DNA from: a virus
Direction: 5' to 3' (one strand)
Virus record (IMG/VR): IMGVR_UViG_3300033388_001381
Span: 1 to 22,487 of that record
Length of the DNA: 22,487 nucleotides
Shown here in pieces: positions 15,784-22,487 of this stretch. The notes under the pieces were generated by a model. That model saw nothing but the letters and a program-made list of their open reading frames with translations, had not been told where the DNA came from and did no database searches. Position 1 is the first letter of the stretch. Each line of letters opens with the position of its first letter. The position numbers and the translations under genes were made by a program.

Positions 15784-15814
15784 AAAAAACTACGGGGAGG
15801 ATCTCTCCCCGCAG
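15784..15814 (-). terminator. Intrinsic terminator after the major capsid gene
   Basis: On the minus strand a 10-base-pair stem (CTGCGGGGAG / CTCCCCGTAG, one G-T pair) with the loop AGATC is followed at once by six T. It starts 13 bases after the capsid stop codon and is the only convincing intrinsic terminator in the window. Because the downstream head, fibre and tail genes show no obvious strong promoter of their own, it may be a leaky terminator that lowers their expression relative to the capsid gene. Confidence 0.9.
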
Positions 15815-15827
15815 TTCGTCGTAGCTA

Positions 15828-16763
15828 CTAGCCTTTCTTAGCGTACAGGTGAGTGAGGTAATTACCCTCGATCACTTTGTAGCCGTACACATTCAGACCA
15901 CGGATCAACTGACCGAAGCTGGATGGGTTAGGCAATGTTTCCATCTTAGTCATTTGAGCGGCGAATGTTAAGCCGGACTTGTGACCAGAGATGATGTTGT
16001 AGACGGTATCAGCGCCATCAACAGTAGTAGCGATGTTATTGCTCATGTAAAGCATAAAGCGATCGATCATTCCGACACGACCGTTACGCATGATGGACGC
16101 GCCATCACCAGCCAAGGAAGCATCCTTGAGGTCGGACTTCTTGATCATGCCGCATGCCCATGCAGGCAACACCAACCAGCGACCAGTTTCTGGAATGTTC
16201 TGCTCATCCATAACCGTACCCAGATCAACAATGTAATCAAGGATATTGGCTTTAGTCAGCGCAACAGGTGCGCCGGTATCGCCAAGGTTAAAGGAGGCAG
16301 ACTTACGTCCAGCGGTCAGACCTGCATTCACAGCAGCGACATCGGTGTAGATGTTGGCTAACAGGTCAGTGTCAATGGCGATCTTCATCTGCTCGCCACC
16401 GTCGCCGGCCCAGTCATCCATGATGTCGATATCTGCTTGATATTCGTCAACGTCATCAACAGCGAAGGCAAAATACTTACCCTTGTCGATGGCCAACTCT
16501 ACAGCAGGACTGGTTGGATTTTCGTAGTTGAGGTTCTGGCCGATCTTGTAATCACGGATCGTCAGAGATGGGGTAGTACGGATGTTAACCGTGTCGCCCA
16601 TATTTTTGATTTCGCCTTCGTAGTCCGTGGATGCGATTTCACCGAACACGGTGGCATCGTAGAACTTCTCGACGAGTTTGCCCGACCAGATTGCCGGGAT
16701 GAATTTACCGGAAGACGTTGAACTTAGGTCAACATATCCAGAGTCGCGTATAATACCAGCCAT
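15828..16763 (-). CDS. Major capsid protein
   Basis: 311 residues starting MAGIIRDSGYVDLSSTSSGK. It has the layout of HK97-fold coat proteins of the P22 coat/N4 gp56-like type: an N-terminal arm (KFIPAIWSGKLVEKFYDATV), a P-domain style strand region (NMGDTVNIRTTPSLTIRDY), a long spine-helix candidate (GDGGEQMKIAIDTDLLANIY), then ALTKANILDYIVDLGTVMDE and PETGRWLVLPAWACGMIKKS. The C-terminus ends in RGLNVYGYKVIEGNYLTHLY. It follows a scaffold-like gene, has a strong AGGAG site and is followed by a terminator, as expected for the most abundant virion protein. The ribosome-binding site and start codon are inside a perfect hairpin (16761-16785). Confidence 0.92.
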   Translation of the reverse strand: MAGIIRDSGYVDLSSTSSGKFIPAIWSGKLVEKFYDATVFGEIASTDYEGEIKNMGDTVNIRTTPSLTIRDYKIGQNLNYENPTSPAVELAIDKGKYFAFAVDDVDEYQADIDIMDDWAGDGGEQMKIAIDTDLLANIYTDVAAVNAGLTAGRKSASFNLGDTGAPVALTKANILDYIVDLGTVMDEQNIPETGRWLVLPAWACGMIKKSDLKDASLAGDGASIMRNGRVGMIDRFMLYMSNNIATTVDGADTVYNIISGHKSGLTFAAQMTKMETLPNPSSFGQLIRGLNVYGYKVIEGNYLTHLYAKKG

Positions 16764-16785
16764 GTTATAACACTCCTATAACATG
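16761..16785 (-). promoter_or_regulatory. Hairpin enclosing the capsid ribosome-binding site and start codon
   Basis: On the minus strand, CATGTTATA (16785-16777), loop GGAGTGT (16776-16770), then TATAACATG (16769-16761): a perfect 9-base-pair inverted repeat. The Shine-Dalgarno GGAG begins the 7-base loop, and the capsid AUG (16763-16761) forms the far end of the stem. Such an RNA hairpin would present the Shine-Dalgarno sequence but pair the start codon. Only three of nine pairs are G-C, so it should be easily melted. A regulatory role is inference. Confidence 0.8.
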
Positions 16786-16802
16786 ACATCAGAGCTTCAG
16801 CG

Positions 16803-17894
16803 TTAAGACAGTTCCTTATCTGTAAACTTCATAGAGCGTTCATACGCTTTATCAGAAAGAATCCTGCCTTCTCGACCTGCAGCGAAGATGTCTTTTTCAA
16901 GTATCTTCGCCTCTTCCTCTTTGCCTTTGTATTTCCCAGTAGACTTGTCGTGATAAAACTTATTGACCTCAGCCGTTGAGTAATACTTTTGCTCCTCCGC
17001 TGGAGGAATCCCGCTGCCTGAATTTTTGGGTGTGATTAGTTCTTCCGGCACATCCAGATCAGACTTTGGTAGCTCAGAGTCCAGAGACGAACCCTGTGGC
17101 GCAACACTTGTGAAGTCCTTAAAGATGCGGATCACCTTCCCTACGTCAAGTCGCTCTCTCGCTGTATCGAGAAAGTGCCTGCGATTATGTCCGGTGTAAG
17201 CCACCTCTTCTTCCAGAAACTGGTGGAAATCGGCGGAGTCATTAATCTCTCCCCAATTTTCAATCTCTGCTGTCAGTGTTGAGAAAAACTTTTGCTCGTC
17301 ACTAACGGCAGAATGCTCCACCATCTGCTTCTGGCCGATCTTCACTTCTGAGAGTTCTTGCTGCAGGTCGATTACTTGCTTTGCTAATTCCGAACCATTA
17401 CTGAGAGCTATCTTCTCCATCATGGCAATCAGGCCGGGGCCGTACTGCTCACGTTCTTCGTCGGATAAATCAAGCTCCACCGGTTCATCTATCAGCTCAG
17501 CTGGCTTGCTGATTAAGGCCTTGAGTTCATCGATCTGCCCCTGAAGGCCGTCGATACTCGTGTAGGCTGTTTGCAACTCACCACGCAGTTTTGGCACATC
17601 ACGGTCATAAACGGCTTGCAGCCCTTTGAACCGTGCTTTCCAGTCGTTATCTGCCAGAGTAGGCTCCGCGCCTGCTTCCGGGGATTTATTGTCTGGATCT
17701 AAATTCTGTTTGGCTTTGTCGGATGCCTCCAACTCAGCTTTCTTTTTTGCTTCAGCCTCAGCTGCTGCTGTTGCCTCTGCCTGTGCCTGATCATCGTCAC
17801 CACTGCCTGCGGCTTCTCTGATCAATCGGTCTGCTTCTTCGCCCTGCTTTTTAGCGTTCCTGTTGGGAACTGAACTCACTGTTGCACCACTCAT
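16803..17894 (-). CDS. Putative capsid scaffolding protein
   Basis: 363 residues starting MSGATVSSVPNRNAKKQGEE. Residues 1-85 are low-complexity, Ala/Glu/Asp/Lys-rich (QAQAEATAAAEAEAKKKAEL). A coiled-coil segment follows at about 85-130 (FKGLQAVYDRDVPKLRGELQ, SIDGLQGQIDELKALI), then acidic helical sequence and a charged C-terminal third (KYYSTAEVNKFYHDKSTGKY). Acidic, helical, low-complexity proteins directly upstream of a capsid gene are typical scaffolds. AGGAG lies upstream of the ATG, which overlaps the stop of a tiny ORF as ATGA. There is no protease domain, so scaffold removal or processing would need another factor. Confidence 0.85.
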   Translation of the reverse strand: MSGATVSSVPNRNAKKQGEEADRLIREAAGSGDDDQAQAEATAAAEAEAKKKAELEASDKAKQNLDPDNKSPEAGAEPTLADNDWKARFKGLQAVYDRDVPKLRGELQTAYTSIDGLQGQIDELKALISKPAELIDEPVELDLSDEEREQYGPGLIAMMEKIALSNGSELAKQVIDLQQELSEVKIGQKQMVEHSAVSDEQKFFSTLTAEIENWGEINDSADFHQFLEEEVAYTGHNRRHFLDTARERLDVGKVIRIFKDFTSVAPQGSSLDSELPKSDLDVPEELITPKNSGSGIPPAEEQKYYSTAEVNKFYHDKSTGKYKGKEEEAKILEKDIFAAGREGRILSDKAYERSMKFTDKELS

Positions 17895-17956
17895 TTTCTT
17901 CTCTCTCCTGCGAGCCTTACGCGCATGTACGGGATGTAGTGCGCTTCCGGTGTCAC
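17891..17956 (-). CDS. Tiny ORF upstream of the scaffold, possible C-terminal half of a split gene
   Basis: From a GTG at 17956 the frame reads VTPEAHYIPYMRVRLAGERRK and ends at a TGA overlapping the scaffold ATG (ATGA). It carries the scaffold's Shine-Dalgarno region. It overlaps the end of the 17953-18009 ORF and lies in its -1 frame. Joined, the two would give a 39-residue basic protein filling the whole gap between the flanking genes with coupled junctions at both ends, which supports a single small gene that has lost one base. Independent translation is also possible. Confidence 0.4.
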   Translation of the reverse strand: MTPEAHYIPYMRVRLAGERRK

Positions 17957-18009
17957 AATCTACTCACCAAAGCCCGAGGGTGTTCGGCAAATAAACTTAT
18001 GTTGATCAT
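17953..18009 (-). CDS. Tiny coupled ORF, possible N-terminal half of a split gene
   Basis: The ATG at 18009 overlaps the stop of the preceding small protein (ATGA) and encodes MINISLFAEHPRALVSRL, 18 residues, ending at a TGA (17955-17953). The ATGA coupling argues that it is translated. The -1 frame directly beyond continues in a plausible basic peptide (17891-17956). Too short for family assignment. Confidence 0.4.
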   Translation of the reverse strand: MINISLFAEHPRALVSRL

Positions 18010-18209
18010 AGTGCATTCCTTGCGTTGTTGGCAAGTTCAACAATTTCTTCTAATTCCTGAGCCGCGCCCTGAGATCTGTACAATAAATTGCCTTCCATAT
18101 TTCGGCAATCTGCGTCTTTCACTGCGAGACACTGCTTTAAAAAACCAAGGATTACCTGCCCCTGTGGGGTCAGGAATGTTTGCATAACTCTCTTGTCTGC
18201 CTTAACCAT
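18006..18209 (-). CDS. Small Bbp19-like phage protein
   Basis: 67 residues starting MVKADKRVMQTFLTPQGQVI. The pattern 'F.TPqGq.iL.fLk..c......d.......lyrsqGaaq.l..iv.La' fits the small Bbp19-type family found near portal and capsid genes in short-tailed phages: an N-terminal 'F.t..G..vL..L' helix and a second helix opened by a Gly-containing turn (YRSQGAAQELEEIVELAN). Function in that family is not established. The gene starts immediately after the upstream stop and its own stop is fused to the next ATG. Confidence 0.65.
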   Translation of the reverse strand: MVKADKRVMQTFLTPQGQVILGFLKQCLAVKDADCRNMEGNLLYRSQGAAQELEEIVELANNARNAL

Positions 18210-18707
18210 TTACGCCTCCGCCATGATGATAATTAATGCCAGTTCATCATCCTCTCTCACGAGTGATAATTTGAATTCTTTCGCTGCACGCAGTTCCTTG
18301 ACCGCCCGTTTCTTCAGCGCCTTAATTGCCTGCTTCTCTGTGACTCCAAGCTCCTCTCTAACCGCCTTTATTTTCGCAGCCAGCTCGGTAGAAGGAAGCA
18401 TCTTCAGGGCGGCCTCTCCTGTCGGCATACGCCCACCCTGCACCAGATAAGGCTCCCCTTCCACCACAACCTCGGTGGCCTTTATTAAGATCTCCTCAAC
18501 TTCCTCTGGCCTAATATCCGCCAATCTCAGCGTCGGCTCGCCAACCTTAGATCGAATGAATATCCTACGCGGCATCACCTCGAACTTACTGCCCCGACCA
18601 AGCTCATCGTCTGGGGCTGGAGGGAAAATTATGAATGCGGTATATGTGCCTAACCCATGAGTACAAATATTGTTAGACGACCCCAATCCTCTCGTTGCTA
18701 GTGTCAC
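18210..18707 (-). CDS. Hypothetical head-module protein, GTG start
   Basis: 165 residues. I choose the GTG at 18707, which overlaps the upstream stop as GTGA; an ATG 22 codons earlier lies deep inside the upstream gene. The N-terminus (VTLATRGLGSSNNICTHGLG) has a repeated 'RGLG/HGLG' style seen in small phage structural proteins, followed by TAFIIFPPAPDDE. Residues 75-165 are helical and charged (PEEVEEILIKATEVVVEGEP, ELGVTEKQAIKALKKRAVKE), ending in a hydrophobic strand (DDELALIIIMAEA). No confident family. It is likely a virion or assembly protein of the module upstream of the scaffold. Confidence 0.7.
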   Translation of the reverse strand: MTLATRGLGSSNNICTHGLGTYTAFIIFPPAPDDELGRGSKFEVMPRRIFIRSKVGEPTLRLADIRPEEVEEILIKATEVVVEGEPYLVQGGRMPTGEAALKMLPSTELAAKIKAVREELGVTEKQAIKALKKRAVKELRAAKEFKLSLVREDDELALIIIMAEA

Positions 18708-19366
18708 GTTAGTCGATCTCTGCGATTCACAGCGTTGCCTCCATAAGGAGTCGTTGCCCCTACATTCTCCCATATGTTGGTAGTGTATAACGGGGTGACA
18801 TCGTCCTTGGCAAAGATAGTCATAACCCCTGTCACCGGGTTTGTTTCAGTGCGATTAATTAAGACGTTATCAATAATAGTTAGCTCGTCGGATATAAATT
18901 CACCCATCGATCCGGGCGTAGCTTCCGCCGTTGATTTAGCTAACGCCCAGACAGCCGCAGCAATAGCAGCAGCCGTCTCACCACCCCCGCCAGCAACAAT
19001 AAGGCCAGCTGAGTTACCCGGGATGACCTGCACCTGATTTTGATTCAGGATACCGTTCTCGATATCGAATATATTGTTGTTTGATCCAGCCAGCCTCACA
19101 GACCACTGACTGTCTGGGGTAAAGGTAATTGAATAGCTGTTGATCATTTCGATAAACCGGGCGTAGGTTACGCCAGCCACAGTCACCTCGGTGTTATGAC
19201 TAATTGGATCCGGCATCCAAATATAGTCCTCATCATCCATTAGTTGATTGATGATCTGACGGAAATCAACCTCAGTATCCATCTCATACAGGGTGCCGGA
19301 AATAAAGGTTAAGTCGGCCTGCGGCACGCTGATTACTCTGGTTTCTGGGTTAAGAGTGATCGCCAT
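18704..19366 (-). CDS. Putative minor virion protein
   Basis: 220 residues starting MAITLNPETRVISVPQADLT, with GGAG about 10 bases before the ATG, which itself follows the upstream stop by one base. The N-terminal half is strand-rich (VTVAGVTYARFIEMINSYSI, FTPDSQWSVRLAGSNNNIFD). A Gly-rich linker (VAGGGGETAAAIAAAVWALA) leads to 'STAEATPGSMGEFI', a motif style common in phage virion proteins where 'AIAAAVW....TPGtmG' precedes a small C-terminal beta domain (TNPVTGVMTIFAKDDVTPLY). A virion component is likely; location unknown. Confidence 0.7.
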   Translation of the reverse strand: MAITLNPETRVISVPQADLTFISGTLYEMDTEVDFRQIINQLMDDEDYIWMPDPISHNTEVTVAGVTYARFIEMINSYSITFTPDSQWSVRLAGSNNNIFDIENGILNQNQVQVIPGNSAGLIVAGGGGETAAAIAAAVWALAKSTAEATPGSMGEFISDELTIIDNVLINRTETNPVTGVMTIFAKDDVTPLYTTNIWENVGATTPYGGNAVNRRDRLT

Positions 19367-19367
19367 C

Positions 19368-19685
19368 TTACTCTCCGGGGGTAGTGGATCCGCCGTTCAC
19401 TTTCATTTGCAGTTCTTTGATTCGCTGATTTTTAAATTGAGTGAACTCATTATCAAGCGTCTGGTACATCCCGATAATTCTCCTCAGCTGCTCATGTGTA
19501 ATTTCCAGCTGCTGGCGAAGGACATCTTGGTTGGCTATCACGCCCTCCAGTGTCGCCTTCTCGTTGAGCGACATCCTCGCCCTCTCCAATGCCTTCATCC
19601 CCTCACGAAGCTGCTCAGGGGTCTTTAGATCTTCATCCTGAATAAAATCAGGTTCCTTGCCAACTGTTGCGCCTATTCCGCTCAT
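19368..19685 (-). CDS. Small coiled-coil protein
   Basis: 105 residues starting MSGIGATVGKEPDFIQDEDL. Residues 22-92 are almost wholly helical with heptad-like hydrophobic spacing (LREGMKALERARMSLNEKAT, LRQQLEITHEQLRRIIGMYQ, FTQFKNQRIKELQMKVNG), so a coiled-coil oligomer is expected. The ends are flexible. It begins 3 bases after the upstream stop and ends one base before the next start. No enzymatic motif. It could be a small assembly factor; no family recognised. Confidence 0.7.
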   Translation of the reverse strand: MSGIGATVGKEPDFIQDEDLKTPEQLREGMKALERARMSLNEKATLEGVIANQDVLRQQLEITHEQLRRIIGMYQTLDNEFTQFKNQRIKELQMKVNGGSTTPGE

Positions 19686-19688
19686 AAT

Positions 19689-21590
19689 TTATTCATCCGA
19701 TTGTAGTGATACGAGGAGATCAGTTCCGCCACTTGCGTCAGAAATACTGACAGCCGTCTGCTTGAAAAGTGGGCTTGCTGTACTCTTTCTAACCCACCCT
19801 TTAAGTGCCTGCGATGCTGGCCATGATTTGGATGATGTGACCTCTCCATTAACATCAGTCAAACCGCTGAGCGGCATATAGGAAAATACCGGAGTGCCGC
19901 CAGCAGGGGTTGTTGCCCCTGAATCGACAGTATAGGTGAACACGGTGGTGCTAGTCACGGTGATCTGGGCCGTTCGATTGTAATCCTCAACTCCGGCTCC
20001 TCGAATCACCACCCAGTCATTTGTTGCAAGCCCATGTACGGCGCTGGCTGTGAGTGTCGCCACCCCTGCCGATTGAGTCAGTGAGCTGGTTGCAGCCTCA
20101 AACGGGAACCCAGCACCACCACCATTATCTGCGGTTTCAATGAATACCCGGACGTTCTCGATAAGTGTTCCGTCAGCCTCAGCGCAGGTAATTTTGGTAG
20201 AGACTGGAGCGATAACCAGATTAATAGTTGCGCCCTCATCCCTGACCGAAAAGCCGCTGACAGGCGCAGTGCAATCGATGAGATTTACGGTGATTGTTCC
20301 AGTGGTATCAAGGAAGTGAAACACTGATCCATCGTTATTGTCTGACGCAGAATATCCTGTGAAATCACAACCTCTTAGCGTGATCGTTGCTGGGATGTCA
20401 GCACCAAACTCGATGGCGTGGGTCGCCGCTGTCCCTTGGGCGAATGACATCTCATCCATTTCCCCATCGGGATCCAATGCTTCGTTGTAAATCAAAGCTG
20501 AGGTGTTTGCTGTCCCCTCATACCCTGAGATGCTGCAGCCGTTCATTGATGCGCCGTTATGCGTAACCTGCCCACAGCTTGAGAAAATTGTATTCGTGCA
20601 GAACCGGCTAGTGCCACCTGAGCTTGGCGCACCAACATCTCCCAGCCCGGTCATTGAGCAGCCATTCATCTCCAATATATCGATATTGGCATCGTCCATC
20701 AGGAACTCGGCTGGGGTACCCGTGTTCACGATTACCGTGTTGGATACCACCCATGACCCGATATCCGTTGCGTTACCTACAACTCGGAAAGGAAAGTGAG
20801 TGGCGCCAACCGCATGACCGCCAGAGTTATCACCAAGCCAATACCACTGCTCGCCATCGGCAGTGAAGTAATGGTCTGCATTAGCAGCTGATTCACCCCA
20901 TTCAGTTGGAGCAAAGAATGTGTATTGCTCCCCAAGTGGGTTCCCGGTCATCATCCAACCGTTGGTGACATCATCAGCCACCAAGTCTGCCATAGTCTCT
21001 GGGGTGCCAACGGTGCCGCCATTGATCGTTAAAGCGTATGCATCATTAGCTATGTAATAAAATCCATCAAGCCAACAGTTCACGATTGACCCCGCCGCCT
21101 TGCCTTGATGTAGCGACCCATATCCCACTATGGTCACGGCAGCTTGATCAAGCGAGGCTTCGCTGCCTGCGAAATCATTACTGGATTCCGGTGATGCCAC
21201 CTGAACTGAAATATCTAATTTGAAGCAGGTAAAAAATGAAGGTAATCCCGGCAAACCAACAGCATCATCCCCGCCAGTATAGTATCCGGTACGGTTGGTG
21301 CCGTCCCCAACAACAAGCATCGCCCCACCGCTGGCGTAATCAGCAATCAGATTATCTTTAATTACCCCGTACAGGGTCATGTCAGACATATCTACATTGA
21401 AGGTCGCCCCAGCTGAGTCGCCGGAAGTGTAGGTGTCATCAAATACGTTGGAGTGCTGAGTATCAACGGACGCCGCCCCCTCAATAAAAGAACCGGCCAG
21501 CGTTGACGTCCCAAGCTGTGCGCCTGTGGTGGCGAATGTTTGCCCGTCATCTTCACAATCATTAAGAAAAGTACGATTGTCTGAACTCAT
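19689..21590 (-). CDS. Probable beta-helix virion protein
   Basis: 633 residues starting MSSDNRTFLNDCEDDGQTFA. Residues 60-260 are Asp/Gly/Thr-rich and strand-like. Residues about 290-480 show repeated short strands with Asn/Ser turns (DILEMNGCSMTGLG, ASMNGCSISGYEG, ITLRGCDFTGYSASDNNDG), the appearance of a right-handed parallel beta-helix. At about 500-570 there is a common phage module (GVATLTASAVHGLATNDWVV then IRGAGVEDYNRTAQITVTST). The C-terminus looks like a small Ig-type domain (LSGLTDVNGEVTSSKSWPAS). Beta-helix virion proteins often bind or cleave glycans, but I see no catalytic residues to prove that. It lies upstream of the scaffold, so it may be a head decoration or spike rather than a tail protein. 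The start is coupled (ATGA) to the SPOUT-like gene. Confidence 0.75.
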   Translation of the reverse strand: MSSDNRTFLNDCEDDGQTFATTGAQLGTSTLAGSFIEGAASVDTQHSNVFDDTYTSGDSAGATFNVDMSDMTLYGVIKDNLIADYASGGAMLVVGDGTNRTGYYTGGDDAVGLPGLPSFFTCFKLDISVQVASPESSNDFAGSEASLDQAAVTIVGYGSLHQGKAAGSIVNCWLDGFYYIANDAYALTINGGTVGTPETMADLVADDVTNGWMMTGNPLGEQYTFFAPTEWGESAANADHYFTADGEQWYWLGDNSGGHAVGATHFPFRVVGNATDIGSWVVSNTVIVNTGTPAEFLMDDANIDILEMNGCSMTGLGDVGAPSSGGTSRFCTNTIFSSCGQVTHNGASMNGCSISGYEGTANTSALIYNEALDPDGEMDEMSFAQGTAATHAIEFGADIPATITLRGCDFTGYSASDNNDGSVFHFLDTTGTITVNLIDCTAPVSGFSVRDEGATINLVIAPVSTKITCAEADGTLIENVRVFIETADNGGGAGFPFEAATSSLTQSAGVATLTASAVHGLATNDWVVIRGAGVEDYNRTAQITVTSTTVFTYTVDSGATTPAGGTPVFSYMPLSGLTDVNGEVTSSKSWPASQALKGWVRKSTASPLFKQTAVSISDASGGTDLLVSLQSDE

Positions 21591-21985
21591 TGCTTATGCC
21601 AGAACGCCAATGCAATAGCCGCAGCACACGTTGGATACATACTGGTTTCCATAGGCTCCTTGATTGAATATGAGTCAGCCGGGGTGGTGTGTGCCTGATT
21701 GTGCATGGTGGTATTGCCAAGAATAAATACCACGTCCTCATCCCGAGGAGGCAGGTCTGTCATTCCCTTTTTACCGGTAGCCTCAAGAAACACTTTGTTC
21801 CCGGTCGCCGCCGCCAATGCCTCTTCCATTGTGGCGTATTGCTCGATGTCAATCTGCTCGAACCCGGGCGCGATAGGGACAAAGATGAACTTGTTAATAC
21901 CAAAGTTCTTCAGTTGTCTCCATACGCGCCACTCGGTATCGGGCAACATCTGGGAGTCCTCCCATCTTGATACGATCGTAATCAT
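21587..21985 (-). CDS. SPOUT (SpoU/TrmL)-like protein, possibly degenerate
   Basis: 132 residues. Compared from memory with TrmL-type SPOUT methyltransferases the order of elements matches: an N-terminal 'xIV' strand (MITIVSRWED), a 'PxT...R' helix and 'FG(I)..FIFVP' strand, 'ATMEEALAAA', a 'VFLEATGKKGMTDLP' strand, then 'DVVFILGNT' where SpoU proteins have 'lvfGxE', and 'IKEPMETSMYPTCAAAIALA' where they have 'IPM...SLNvsvAaai'. The usual N-x-G-x-x-x-R and S-L-N residues are altered (PDTEWRVWR, SMYPT) and it is slightly short. An active 2'-O-methyltransferase is therefore uncertain; a structural or RNA-binding derivative is equally possible. It is embedded between virion genes, coupled to the 633-residue gene. 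Confidence 0.55.
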   Translation of the reverse strand: MITIVSRWEDSQMLPDTEWRVWRQLKNFGINKFIFVPIAPGFEQIDIEQYATMEEALAAATGNKVFLEATGKKGMTDLPPRDEDVVFILGNTTMHNQAHTTPADSYSIKEPMETSMYPTCAAAIALAFWHKQ

Positions 21986-21986
21986 A

Positions 21987-22487
21987 TTAAGCGTCAGGTA
22001 TCGTGCTTACTGATGCAACCCCACCAGTTGAGGTCATGTTGCCAGTGGCTTCCGCCGTCTTAATTGGCGTAGCGCCATTACGCACTCTCAGGAAATGTGT
22101 TCTCGGTGCTGAATAAACATATGAGAACTGCTCTTGCGTGAGCGCGGTTACCAGATCAAGGTACGACACAAAGACATTAAACGGTGTCGTTGCTGGGCCA
22201 TTACCCGGATCCGTGTTGGTAAGAAAATCAGAGGACGGGATAGTGAACACATCCGTGCCTCCATCAAACGAAGTATATCGATGCAGGCTGTAAAGGCCTG
22301 AGTCTCGCTCGACTCGAATACCACCAACTGTGCCAGCGTTCAGAGGCGTGTCACTTGGGATCGCCACCACAGATATCGTGGTCTGGGTAGCCGAGTTGGC
22401 TGTCGTGTCCGAGGTCATCTGGGCAAGGTTGATGTCGCCGCCATTGTCCTCGGTACAGAGAACATAATCGCCAGAGACGAAACCGGA
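21987..22487 (-). CDS. Minor structural protein, N-terminus outside the window
   Basis: The frame is open from the right edge (SGFVSGDYVLCTEDNGGDIN...) to a TAA at 21987, giving at least 166 residues; an internal ATG at 22418 is not the likely start because coding-like sequence continues upstream of it. Strand-rich content includes SLHRYTSFDGGTDVFTIPSS, FNVFVSYLDLVTALTQEQFS and YVYSAPRTHFLRVRNGATPI, the last a frequent pattern in phage virion proteins ('F.V.Y...R.lfvRVRdGg.tPIk.....g'). It ends one base before the next start. A head or connector protein is likely by context. Confidence 0.75.
   Translation of the reverse strand, partial: SGFVSGDYVLCTEDNGGDINLAQMTSDTTANSATQTTISVVAIPSDTPLNAGTVGGIRVERDSGLYSLHRYTSFDGGTDVFTIPSSDFLTNTDPGNGPATTPFNVFVSYLDLVTALTQEQFSYVYSAPRTHFLRVRNGATPIKTAEATGNMTSTGGVASVSTIPDA

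Noticed and set aside
17953-18000. Weak hairpin (CCGA...TCGG) in the gap before the scaffold as a terminator
   Set aside because: Only four or five pairs and no T-run follows; the region is better explained as coding.
18708-18773. ATG at 18773 as start of the GTG-initiated gene
   Set aside because: It would overlap the upstream gene by 70 bases, whereas the GTG overlaps the stop by the usual 4 bases.

Overview
The window is a densely packed virion-structure region of a tailed phage (or prophage). Every gene I can support lies on the minus strand, so transcription runs from high to low coordinates. Genes abut or overlap by a few bases (TAATG, ATGA and GTGA junctions), and no intergenic gap exceeds about 70 bases. 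A scaffold-like protein precedes an HK97-fold-type capsid protein. Head-tail adaptor-like proteins, a nozzle-like protein and internal (ejection) proteins follow. No tape-measure, tail-tube or sheath gene is visible. This points to a short-tailed (podovirus-like) phage of a Gram-negative host; the host cannot be named from the sequence. Terminase, portal, lysis and replication genes are not in the window.

Layout in transcription order. (1) 22487 to 18006, upstream of the scaffold: an edge-truncated structural protein, a SpoU/SPOUT-like protein, a 633-residue probable beta-helix protein, a coiled-coil protein, a 220-residue virion-like protein, a GTG-started protein and a small Bbp19-like protein. 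(2) 18009 to 15784, capsid unit: a tiny split ORF, the scaffold candidate, a hairpin enclosing the capsid ribosome-binding site and start codon, the major capsid protein, and an intrinsic terminator. (3) 15758 to 12891, connector region: a protein with a duplicated module and acidic tail, an adaptor-like protein, a neck-like protein, a BppU-N-like protein and a small protein. (4) 12894 to 5406, fibre region: a 1573-residue fibre with internal repeats, a small unknown protein, a cupin-like protein, a 2OG-Fe(II) dioxygenase, a conserved small phage protein and a glycine-rich adhesin broken by a +1 frame change. (5) 5399 to 1, tail hub and ejection: a nozzle-like protein, a 64-residue protein, a sulfotransferase-like P-loop protein, two internal virion proteins, and a large third one that runs off the left edge and has a +1 frame change near its N-terminus.

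The least expected content is a set of enzyme-like genes embedded in the late structural operon: SPOUT-like, cupin-like, 2OG-Fe(II) dioxygenase and sulfotransferase-like. The last three sit among fibre, nozzle and ejection genes. I propose, as inference only, that some of them modify virion proteins or the host surface. Other points of interest are the capsid start-site hairpin, a terminator placed directly after the capsid gene, fibre repeats that have diverged almost only at wobble positions, and three places where one protein appears split between two frames.
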